From Oscheius dolichura (taxonomy: Eukaryota; Nematoda; Chromadorea; Rhabditida; Rhabditidae): 64,000 bases of DNA. Shown one piece after another: positions 33,901 through 44,400 of this stretch. Where the stretch lies: assembly GCA_932521035.1 (NCBI GenBank), contig OW051492.1:2790001-2854000 (forward strand), given 5' to 3'. Under the pieces are notes generated by a model. That model saw only the letters and a program-made list of their open reading frames with translations, was not told the origin of the DNA and made no database searches. Each line of letters starts with the position of its first letter. The first letter of the stretch is position 1. Both the position numbers and the translations under genes were made by a program.

Positions 33901-35269
33901 GGTGTGTCCATCGTACGCGATCAGCGCCTTTTTTTTCCTTTAGCAAATGGGAATATTGGTGAGAAGTACCATATCAAAGCGATTACCACAGGATCATGTA
34001 GGCTCACAGTAGTAATAATCTATAGCTAAACCGTCAGGTCAAGCATATCTTCAATTACACATGGTCAGAACTTCACGCCACCGATATGATTGGAGTAAGA
34101 GATACAGTAACTTCTTTATATTGTTTAGCGGGCAATGTTGCAACAATATGAAAAGTCGTCTATTGCCTTTAATCCTGAAGTACTGGGATCCGGAAGATTC
34201 GGAAAAGCCTATCTGGCAAAGGTGCCTTACTGCCCGGATGAAGTTGTTGTAAAGATTGCGACGACCTCAACAGCAGTTGAAAAGTTGCGTGACATAGGTT
34301 ACGAAATAGACGGACTCATGAGAGTAAGTCGATATGATAAGGAACCGGCTCAATATCCCTATTTAGACGCTTTATCATCCTCGAGTTCTAAGCATATTCG
34401 GCTATGTTGTGGAAGATGGAGATTATGTTGGAATTGTTATGGAATACTGTAAAGGGGGGACTGTGCAAAATGGTAAAAGTTCAGTTGTTTATCCCTTTAT
34501 TTTTCAGTGATCGACGACCCCAATGAAATCATTGATGAAAAACGCACGCTGCACTGGACCATCCAAGCAGCTAGCGGTCTGATTTTCCTTCATCAGCACG
34601 ATATTATCCACAGGGATGTGAACCCGAACAAGTGATCTACGCTTTTTCATCTTATATCACATTTTAGCATGCTCCTGGACCAAACAAAGACTGATTTGAA
34701 GCTTAGTGACTTTGGCATCTCAATAATACCAGAAGAAGAGAAGCCACCTGCTGTCTTTAAAATTAAAACCTCAGCTTTAACAAGCGAAGATCGTGTAGAA
34801 GCTGAAAATCTCGGAATCTCTGAGGCACCCGTAAAAGGAATGAGTACAGTGCGTGGAACACAGGGTTACAGAGCTCCCGATAGCTTTACCGAGAACTACA
34901 CTATTTCCATTGATGTTTTCAGTCTGGGTCGTTCAGTATGGGCTATGGTTTATAGAAGGTACTCTGTATAATTTGGAGAAAGTAAAAAAAGTGAACATTT
35001 AGAAATCCTGACGACGTTATAGTGCCTCGTACTTGGGGTGATTCGTCAGATTTCAACGGCGAAGTACCTGTACCTAAATTTACTCCCTCCGATGAGCTCC
35101 GGAGAATTGCTAGCAGGTGAGAATTGATAGTAACCTGAGGAGAGGAGAATACTCTTTGGGACAGTAATTCAAAGATCTGTTCTTTTTCAGAATGATGGCT
35201 AATAACGTTGAACTACGTCCTAACATGGCAACTGCCTACAAGGAGCTCGTTCAACTCAATGAGAAGTAA
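30935..35269 (+). CDS. K1: large protein with C-terminal kinase domain
   Basis: First of four tandem paralogues; about 1,000-1,100 residues over some 25 exons. Exon 1 is 30935-31219 (MNQSLNYCWPIGVLAANDVN), followed by a long helical region of about 700 residues that I do not recognise; family-wide blocks include FCFFLCLEPSLML-type and LPNG-type sequence. The kinase domain starts at about 34135: Gly loop GSGRFGKAYLA, lysine in EVVVKIA, hinge MEYCKGGTVQN, catalytic loop HRDVNPNN (34609 onward, the final Asn made across an intron), SDFG at 34705-34716, GTQGYRAPD. All catalytic residues are present, but Lys of HRDxKxxN is Asn and APE is APD, unlike K2-K4. A foldback MITE lies in an intron (32249-32492). 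Probably a Ser/Thr kinase; substrate and pathway unknown. Confidence 0.8.
32249..32492. mobile_element. Foldback MITE, TATAGTCC family, copy in K1
   Basis: Terminal inverted repeats TATAGTCCGTTTCCAACGGA and complement, with internal GGTCCC(A/G)(C/T)AGCGGAG repeats in inverted arrangement. It is 244 bp and lies in an intron of K1. Confidence 0.75.
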
Positions 35270-35440
35270 TCTCCCCAATCTCTTTTCTCTCCACTTCTCA
35301 ATAAATGTCATTTTATTCTGTGATATGTGTCTTTGTAAACTGAAGTTATTTGATAATAGATGAATTCATTTTATTGGAATTACGTTGCAATTAAAGCAAC
35401 ATCTTTTCCGGTCAAGATTCGCTTTCTAGAGGAGCTTGGA

Positions 35441-35493
35441 TTGTTTACCAAGTGCCCAGAACACACTGACTAGGCTGCCTCTAAACTGATAAG
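35441..35493 (+). promoter_or_regulatory. Forkhead-type plus GATA-type site pair upstream of K2
   Basis: TTGTTTAC at 35441-35448 and CTGATAAG at 35486-35493, about 100 bp before the K2 start. Flanking words (GAACAC, CTGACT) are shared with K1. Confidence 0.55.
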
Positions 35494-35594
35494 GGAGCGG
35501 CTTATTCCCCCATGCTTTCTGCAACAATTTTCTCTTTCATTTGGTAGTATTTCCTAAAATATTTTCACTTACCATTTCTATGAATTGTCCATAA

Positions 35595-38500
35595 ATGGAT
35601 CATCTCAATTTGTGGTCACCTATCGGTGCTCTAACGGCTCCTGATGAAAAGAATGGCCTACAAGAGAACGATCTTGTCTGTATAATCACTTCCGTCACTG
35701 CCTCGTCCACACATCGAATGTTAGATCATTTGGGAAACGAGCTTGGTCCGTTTGAAGATCAACGATATCGTCTGCTTGAGCTGACCAATTGTATAAATGA
35801 TCCGAATTCTACGGATTATGTAATTCTCACCCAAAGTGGTCGGGCAGCCCAAATAGCCAAGGAAATCATTAGACCCGTTAGTTTTGATCCTAGCAAGGAA
35901 TTATAAAAACACTTTCAGGTAGAGCCGGAGGAATTTGAAGCAATTGTTTGGTCATTTTTTGAAGATATTAGCAACGACAATCTGGATTCGTTGTTAGAAT
36001 TTTTAACGTTCTTTGGTTTTTCTACGACACCCTACATCGATAGCATTTTTAGCGCGGTACATAGTGGCATCACAGAGGCCGTAAGTTTTATTTCGTTGTG
36101 TTTTTTTGTGGTAAATTTTGAATTTTGAAGTAAACCCGGACGTATTTAAAGAATATTGTTGAGGGAGTCACGAACCTAAATAAGCCGGACTGTTTCAGAT
36201 TACTAGGCTACAAACGGCCCCATTTCTTCAAAAAGAACGGGAAAGAAACATCATCGGCCTTGTTTTACAAGCCTTTTACAGTCTCCTAAACCACCGAAGC
36301 AATGCAGTCCTGGTCGATGGCACAACAGGGTTTCGAAACCTTTCCTATTCGAACCCTTCCGCCCTACAGGATCAAAGGATGCCGAGTTTTGCTTTTTCAG
36401 AGGCAGCACTGAGCATTTTTCATGTGAATCGAGGAAACACATTTTTGAAATTAAATACATTTTGCAGCGATTGGTGCAACGGATAAAGGATGAACAAGAC
36501 TCAAACCCGTTTCTTTATTTCGACAAATATGCTTTATTGGTAGCTCAAGCAATTGCCATTGCGACTTTTATTTATTTTCAGAAACATTCCACACTCTTCC
36601 AAAAATTGGAAGACTTACATAAAACATTATTCGACGTCGCGGTTAGTTACATGAGTCAAGTCTTAGAATAGCAAGCGTTCAGATAGAAAATTCTTTCCGC
36701 ATTGCGGCAGTTCAAAAAGTCTATACAGTTTTGGAACAGTTTCAAAGTGATAGCATCAGAGAACCTTTTTTCATCTCAAATCGAAGTGTTGATTGTGAAG
36801 TTTTCATAATTTCCTTTGTCCAGGCTATAGTAAGTTGTCTCTTGAAGAAGATCTCGCTTCATTTCAGATCAATGCCCCTGCAAATCTTTTTGACAGCTAC
36901 GTGAATGCGTTTTGCTTTTTCTTATGTTTGGAGCCAAGTTTAATGCTAGCACTAGAGGATGAACACTTTCGAGAGGTATATAGAGTATTTTAAAGGAACC
37001 CTGAGGGACCTAGGCGGGTTACTGTAGCCGAGAAAAACGGGACAGCGAATTCGGAGAATTTTCCTAAAAAAAACGGAAAACACTATTCGAAAGAGCGTAA
37101 AAAAACTACATTGAATAAGCTAGGTTTCAACCAATTTCTCCTTTTCTGTGAGCGCGCATTTGCCTGATTGCGCGCAGTCGCTTCGGCACCATTGCGCTGG
37201 CGCAGAGGTCCCTGAGGGTTCCTATAAGTCAGCATTCATGGGGAAAACACCCAATCTCGGGCGCGCCCGTTTTTGGGCGTAGACGGACGTTTCGGGCGTT
37301 TCTGTCCGTATCGCGGGCATTTCTTGGCGATTTCAAAAATTCAAAGCCCTATTTTGAGAGCACGCCAACATGCTTCTAACGAACACAGTCACAGACGGAA
37401 ACACATAATTTAGAAAGTCATTCCGGTCCTCAACAATACTTTGAAAGAAAAAGGAAGTGATGATACTTTTGCTACTCGTTCAGCAAGTCATAGTGTGCCG
37501 TTTAAGCTGAAAGAGTACTATGTAAGTTCCACTTTTTGCTCCTTATAATTAAACTCTAGTCTTTCAAAATGAAAACGCACAAATGCTTCTTCTATAAGGA
37601 AAAAATGTTCTGCAGCTTGACTTGTAGGAAATTTCTCCATTTGACAGATTCGCCAGAACTGCAGAAAACGTTAAAAGACAAGAAGCAAGTCCAATTATAG
37701 CGAAAATTTCAGGGTTGTTTTGGCTCCTCCGGCTGAATTCGATACAAAACTCTATAGTCAAGTGAAGCCAGATTCTAGGATTGTCGTACGATCGATACAA
37801 CTAGAACTGGAGACACATCAACAGGGTTGCATAGATTTTATTTTTAAGAAATCGCCTTTTCAGGAGCCGGTTACGTTCGATATCTGTTGCCATAAATTTT
37901 ACGAGCAGAATCAGCTCGACTCCTTCCCTAGAGGTTTCCTTAGAACTGTAAGAATTTGTACTTTCTCCGCTTGTAAACACGACTTCAGTGGCAAACAAAC
38001 GACAAAATCTTAAAAGAGTATCTCCTTACATTAATGGAGGAAGAAGAGGCGCACCTGGCCAAGTTCGTAACAGAATTGATTCACGATAGCGAACCCAATG
38101 CTGTTGTCTTTTTTCAAATTATTTTGGAGACTAACAAGCTTCAAGTACGGTTGTTCTAATCACCAACATATATTTTTCAGTCAAGAAAACTTTTCGAGAA
38201 TATTTGGCAAACTGGAGTTTGTTGGTATCTGCTTATTGCCTGCCTTGAGAAATGTAAAGAAGTTCGAAATCTTTTTCCCCAGCATGCTGAGGTATCCACA
38301 GATAATGATAGCATCTGCCTTTTTTTTAGAAAATTCATAAGAAATTCGGAGAAGCTACAACATCTATGATATCTTTTGGCACGCTGCGATACTACTACCA
38401 CCGGCTGAAAATTTATTTCAATGAGAAGCAGCAACTATTTATTGAGGTACCTGACAAGGAAAATAGATAAAACTGAGCGTTTAGAGAAAGTTGCAAGAAC

Positions 38501-40173
38501 GCGCAGAGGCGGAGAAGTGTTTCAGCTGGTACATAAATGCCATAACGGACTACACCATGGACGGAAAGTTCCTTAAATTTGCTAAAACTCATGGCTACGT
38601 ATTCTTCACATCATTTATTTACCGGTTTATGGTTAGATTATTCCCTAGAGACAATTCCTTCTAATCTTTTGGAATTTGGCGCTCACAAAAAACGATATCC
38701 ATCTGTTGGAAAAGGATCTGGTCATTTTCCGTGACACCGCCTTCCAAATTCCAATATTGAGATTGAGATTTGCTGATATGAACTGCAAAAGAGTAAAATA
38801 TTAGTTTATCAAAATAGGTACTTTCCAGCAAATGGGGACACTTGTTCGCAGTACAAGGCAAGAACTACCGAGAGAGCACGTATGTCAGAGTACACCACTT
38901 TTTAGCAAGAAGCGTTCAGATCGATCATATCTTCAATTACACATGGGCAAAGCTTCACGCGACTGATATGATCGGTGTAAGGGTGTAAATATACAGTAAT
39001 TCATCCGTATAGAGGACAATGCTGGAACAATTCGAGAAATCGTCCCTTGACCTGATCAAACGGCTCGGACGGGGAGGGCAAGCCGAAGCTTATCGGGCCC
39101 GGGTGACTAATTATCCGTTTGAAGTGGTTGCAAAGATTGCCATGGACCTTGAGTCATTCTACGAAATCAGCGGGGAATTGGACAGTCTCATGAGGGTATA
39201 CTGTAGGTAGAAATTGAACTTGTAAGGTTTAGACCCAATCACATCCTCATGTTCTTCACATCTACGGGTATGTGGTTGAATTTGGAGATCATATTGGCAT
39301 TGTTATGGAATACTGTAAAGGGGGAACTGTGCAAAATGGTAAGAACTGATCTTCGAACATTTGAAATCGAATGAAATGAGACTTTTTCCATCTTTCAGTA
39401 ATCGACGACCCGGATGAAGCCATCGACGAGAAGCGCGCGTTACACTGGGCAATCCAAGCAGCCAGCGGGCTTCTATTTCTTGACCAGCATGATATTATCC
39501 ACAGAGATGTCAAACCAGACAAGTGAGAAATGTCCTTTCCGGACCAAATTGTTCATTACAGTATGCTCCTGGACGTAACCAAGTCTCACTTGAAGATTAG
39601 TGACCTTGGACTCTCTAAAATAGTAACAGAAAAGAAGGCTCCTAACATTTATAAACTGCAAACGTCGGCTCGTTCTTACGAAGATGAATTAAAGGCAAAA
39701 ATTCTTGGAGTACCACAGTCTGCCATAAAAATTGGAATGACTTCGGAATGTGGAACAGAAGGTTATAGAGCCCCCGAAGTTTTTTCGCTGGCTTATTCTT
39801 CTGCTATTGACGTGTTTAGCCTGGGCCGTTCGCTATGGGCTCTAATTTATCGGAAGTAAGAGAGAAGGTAGCAAAAGGGAGTAGAATTTCAGGTGGCCAG
39901 ATGCTCTCCTAGTAGCTGCAACGTGGGGTGTTTCTTCAAGTAGTGATAAAGAAGCTCATCCGTCGGCATTTACTCCATCTGACGAGTTGAGGAGCATCGC
40001 TGGCAGGTGAGAAATAAACATTTTAGGAAGGGCATAAAGATAATTCAACGAAGTGATTCGAAAATCCGGCCTATTTCAGAATGATGAACGAGAATATGAG
40101 CTTCCGTCCCACCATGAAAGAAGCCTACGATGATCTTCATCGACTCTATACGCAAGATATGCAAAAAATGTAG
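35595..40173 (+). CDS. K2: large protein with C-terminal kinase domain
   Basis: Paralogue of K1, K3 and K4 with the same exon order. Exon 1 is 35595-35876 (MDHLNLWSPIGALTAPDEKN, then GLQENDLVCIITS). The N-terminal region again has no domain I recognise. The kinase domain begins at about 39014: Gly loop GRGGQAEAYRA (the third Gly of GxGxxG is Ala), lysine in EVVAKIA, MEYCKGGTVQN hinge, HRDVKPDN with the Asn split by an intron, SDLG in place of SDFG, CGTEGYRAPE. The catalytic set is complete, so activity is likely. From about 39020 to 39640 exons and introns are almost identical to K4, while the rest is clearly diverged. A TTTAAAGGAAC-family MITE lies in an intron at 36990-37226. Confidence 0.8.
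36990..37226. mobile_element. Foldback MITE, TTTAAAGGAAC family, copy 3
   Basis: Left end TTTAAAGGAACCCTGAGGGA, right end GGTCCCTGAGGGTTCCTATA. Inverted GCGCGCA/TGCGCGC blocks lie inside. Located in an intron of K2. Confidence 0.75.
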
Positions 40174-40263
40174 ACTTGTAATTATACTACTACTGTAGGT
40201 AGTAAATGAATTGCCTTATCTCAATTGTACTGTCACAAACGTCTACAGTCACAAAATACTAAC

Positions 40264-40313
40264 TTGTTTACCAAAAATGAATCCCCACGCTGACTAGCTG
40301 TTGATCTGATAAG
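40264..40313 (+). promoter_or_regulatory. Forkhead-type plus GATA-type site pair upstream of the K5 fragment
   Basis: TTGTTTAC at 40264-40271 and CTGATAAG at 40306-40313, the same module as at K1-K3, kept upstream of a broken gene. Confidence 0.45.
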
Positions 40314-40387
40314 AATGTTTTTTCTGTTTTATCCACCTCTTCTTCCCACCTAACAACTTTACTCAACCGCCAGAAATTGGCCAGAAA

Positions 40388-40560
40388 TGGATGAATATTT
40401 GGTGGCCTCTAACCACAGATGATGAAAGACATCGTCGTCAAAAGGATAAACTTGTCTTTTTTCATAGATTCTATCTCTAATTTTTCGATAATTCGAGTGC
40501 TAATGGTTTTGAATGATGAATTCGGCCCCTTTCTTGGTGTTTACAAGGGAAATGTCTTCT
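40388..40560 (+). pseudogene. K5: 5' fragment of a fifth kinase paralogue
   Basis: Begins with ATGGATGAATATTTGGTGGCC. Allowing a one-base shift, the sequence reads NIWWPLTTDDERHR and QKDKLVFF, matching LNLWWSIGALTVPDE and ENDLVCII of K4, and later NDEFGPF matches the family's NEFGPF block. Frameshifts and stops break it, and nothing beyond exon 1 is present; a MITE and a lipase remnant follow. Confidence 0.6.
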
Positions 40561-40590
40561 CCCACAGGGGAGCCTATATTCTATCGGCTA

Positions 40591-41038
40591 TTTAAAGGAA
40601 CAGTCTCGCACTTGGTCCAGCGTGGCCCGGGGGATCGCGCGCGCAGTTTGAATATTTAGATTCGCATAACCCTTTTTGGCGTTTTTTGCCATTTTTATAT
40701 GATTTCAGCTTATATTCGCTAAGGTTTTCTATATTATTCGACCCATAACATGTAGTAGAAGCTAAAACAATAGTTCTAAAGCCAGGAGGATGGCTGTCGC
40801 CGAAGAATTTGTATTAATTACGAATTAGAACGTTTCTGTTCGTCTCACGATTCTTCTGTTATTATTTCTTTATGCTGATCATTTCCAAGCACTTATACGA
40901 TGATTTTTAAGTGTTGCAATGATATTTTTCAAAATAAAAATGAAAATAATGTAAAAAAACTCGATCAAAACGCCGAATTCAAACTGCGCGCGCGATCCCC
41001 GGACCACGCTGGACCAAGTGCGAGACTGTTCCTTTATA
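40591..41038. mobile_element. MITE, TTTAAAGGAAC family, copy 4, with 9-bp target duplication
   Basis: Long inverted ends (TTTAAAGGAACAGTCTCGCA, continuing through CTTGGTCCAGCGTGG) pair with 40995-41038. TATCGGCTA flanks both sides (40582-40590 and 41039-41047), so the target duplication is 9 bp, as in Mutator-like elements. About 448 bp, no coding capacity. Confidence 0.8.
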
Positions 41039-41057
41039 TATCGGCTATTTTCAGGCC

Positions 41058-41116
41058 ACAAGGAAATATTACTGTTGCTCCAGGCTCCCAGGCGCTGTAG
41101 ACGATGCTTGCTTCTT
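41058..41116 (-). pseudogene. Lipase exon remnant between K2 and K3
   Basis: Matches the end of exon 7 and the following intron of the intact lipase gene (55680-55733), sharing ACAAGGAAATATTACTGTTG and GGCGCTGTAGACGATGCTTG, with a small internal duplication (CTCCCAGG). It is a leftover of another lipase copy. Confidence 0.7.
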
Positions 41117-41285
41117 CATTTTAGTCTGAGAAAATGTGTATGCTTCCTGTTGTTTGGAATAAATACGTTCAATCATGAGATTAATTGGTTCAAAAATGAC
41201 GTCCAAATGTATTTGTTCAGAGATTTCACTGAAAACTTTGCACGGTAATAAGGTAGGACTAATTTATGAAGATTTGAACGCTGCA

Positions 41286-41341
41286 TTGTTTACCATTGAC
41301 CCGAGCCAGCTGACTGTGTGCTGTCGAAATAGCCTGATAAG
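41286..41341 (+). promoter_or_regulatory. Forkhead-type plus GATA-type site pair upstream of K3
   Basis: TTGTTTAC at 41286-41293 and CTGATAAG at 41334-41341, about 96 bp before the K3 start. Confidence 0.55.
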
Positions 41342-41437
41342 AAAACATTGACACCTCTCGCTCTCTACAGACAATATTCCCTATTTGTGCTTATTTTCTA
41401 GAATATTTGTAGCTGTTTTTTTTAAACTTGAGCATAA

Positions 41438-44400
41438 ATGGACCAACTCGCGTTTTGTGAGGTAGTCGGTGCTCTAATTGCCTCTGATGAGAAGAATGAC
41501 CTACAAAAGAATGGCCTTGTCTGTATCATGACATCAACCAACGATTCATCCACGGGTCGAATGTTGCTATGTTTGAAGAACCAATATGGCCCGTTAGATG
41601 ATCAGTTCAAACGGCTTATTGAGTTACACAATTGTATAAAGGATCCAAATTCTCCAGATTACGTAATCCTCACCCCAAACGGCCGTGTAACAAAAATAAG
41701 CAAGGATATCATTAGAATCGTTAGTTCAATTTATACAGGAAATTGTAAATATACATTCAGGTAGAGCAGGAAGAATTTGAAACAATTGTTTTTACATACT
41801 TGTTAAAGATTGACAGCAACAATCTGAATTTCTTGGCAGAATTTTTATCCTTCTTTGTTTGCGCATCAGCACCTTACTTTGATAGTATTTTTAAAGCTGT
41901 ATGCGGTGCCGTCACCGAGACTGTAAGTTATTCTTTGAGACAGCTTTCCCACCTGATCTGCGGATCAAACTTGATCGTAATCTTTGCACCTGCGCAAATA
42001 AAGCTGTATAGTCTGTCAAGAAAAAAGACGACATTCAAAGGTCTAACGGAAGCTCGTGGTGGGAGCCTCTGGCGTGCAAATTGCCGTAATTCCCCGTAGC
42101 GTCGTTGGAGGAAAAAAATTCTGATTTTATTTATTTCTCGTTTTTGATATGAAATGTTGTGTTTTTTTTGTCTTCTAAATACTAGCAGGGATATGTAAAG
42201 CAAAAAAACACAAAATTTCATATCAAAAACGAGAAAACGTAAAATCGTACTTTATTATCCTCCAACAACGCTACGGGGAATTACGGCAATTTGCACGCCA
42301 GAGGCTCCCACCACGATCGTCCGTTAGACCTTTGAATGCCGTCTTTTTTCTTGACAGACTATATCAGCGTCCCTTTCATCTGCACTTCCAGGAATTATTT
42401 GTATCATTCCAGATAACTAATTTTCAAACCACTTCATTCGTTCAATATGAAAAGAAGCGAAATACAATTGGGCATATTTTTTTAGCCTTTTACAGTCTTC
42501 TACAGAAGAGGCATGTCAGAGCCCAGGCAGGAGAGCCAGAGTTTAATACTCAAACTTTTTTTGAAAGCCATATGACCAAAGCTCCCAGTGCCGCTCAAAA
42601 ACAGCTGATACCAATTTCGGCCTTTTCAGAGGTGGCGCTGACCGTTTTCCATGTAAGAAGAGTAGTCGCTTTTCTTATTTAAAAATTGCAGCAATTGCTT
42701 CAAAAGATAAAAGAAGAACAACATGCAAATCCGTTTTTTTATTTCGATAGGGATATTTTAATGGTAAGATATTTATTTTGCCGGGTATCGATATTAATTT
42801 CAGCGATACACTTTACTTTTTCAAAAAGTGGAGGGCTTGTTTACAACCTTGCTCGACGTCGGAGTTGATTACAGCGTAAAAGTAGAACTTACGCATTTTT
42901 CAGGCGGAAAATCTTTATCGTAAAGCTGCGGTTGAAACAGCAACTAAAGCTATTGAACAGTTTCACAACGACAAGCCGCTTGGTGTTAATGAACCCGTTT
43001 TACTGCCAAATGGAGATACCGCTTCTAAAATTTTGGTAATCACCTTCGCTGAATTTGTGGTATCAACGCTTGCCTTCTGTAGGAATATCACGTTTAGATA
43101 AATGCCTATTCAAACTATTTTGACGGTTGTGTGGATGCCTTTTGCTTCTTTTTATGCCTGGAACCAAGTCTGATGTTGGCATTCGAAGACGAGCAGATAC
43201 ATGAGGTAGGAACCGGGTTGCCGCAAGGGAAAAACTATTTAGCAAGTATTTCCTGCCTTAAACGAAGCCTTAAGAGAAAAAGGAAGTCGGAAGAATGCCC
43301 CTTTCGATACACTGTTAGCTAATCACAATGTACGAACTGATCTGGAACGCTACTACGTAAACTCTTCTACTTCTCACCATAAATGCACTTTAGGTTAACA
43401 AAGTCGCTTCAAGTAAATGCTTTTTTTACAAGGAGAAGATGTTCTGTACTTTGACGTACAGGAATTTTGATCATATAACAGATTCACCAGAGCTGACCAA
43501 ATTGTGACTACAAACTACATCATCCAATAATCGAGATTTCAGAGTTGTTTTGGCTGCTCCCACTGAATTCGACAGAGAACTCTATAGTGAAGTGGAACCG
43601 GGGATGAGAGTAACTGTACGGCAAAAACTAATAGAATCTGAAGCGAATCCAGAGGTTTTGTTTGCATTCTTTACAAAGAATACGTGCAGTGGTAGAAAAA
43701 TGTTTAGTTATCTAGACACGAGGCCCTTTTTTTGCATTCAAAGGAACATCAAAAGCCGATACTAATGTGCCCTATTTTCCAAATAACAAAACTACTTTTC
43801 TAGGAACAGCTTTTTGTTTCAATCAACGACATAGGCTATGAGAACGTTAAACCCGCCTCCTTACCTAGAAGTTTTCTTAAAGCTGTAAGAGATCTCCTTC
43901 TACTCACTAAAAACGTTCTTTAGTGGGAGACAAATAACACAATTTTGAAAGAGCATCTTCGTGCTTTAATGGAAAACGGAGAGAAGTATCTGGCTACGCT
44001 TGTAACCGGGTTGATCCACGATAGTGAACCACATGCTGAAACTTTTCTTAACATTATTTTGGAGACTAACAAGCCTCAAGTACGTGCTAACATTTCCAGA
44101 AGGGAAGTTTTTCTAGCCACGGAAGATTTTCGAGAACATTTGGCATACCGGAATTTGTTGGCACCTGCTTATAGTCTGCTTGGAGAAGTGTGAAGGAGTG
44201 CAGACTCTGTTCCCACAATATGCAGAGGTAGGGAAACGGGGAAAACAACTGTATTTATTCTAGAAAATACATAAGAAATTGAGAGAGGCTACGACTTCTA
44301 TAATGTCCTTTGGAACATTAAAGTACTACTACCACAGATTGAAAGACCAATTCAATGAGACACAGCAAAAGTTTATTGAAGTATTCAGATGACCAAATCC

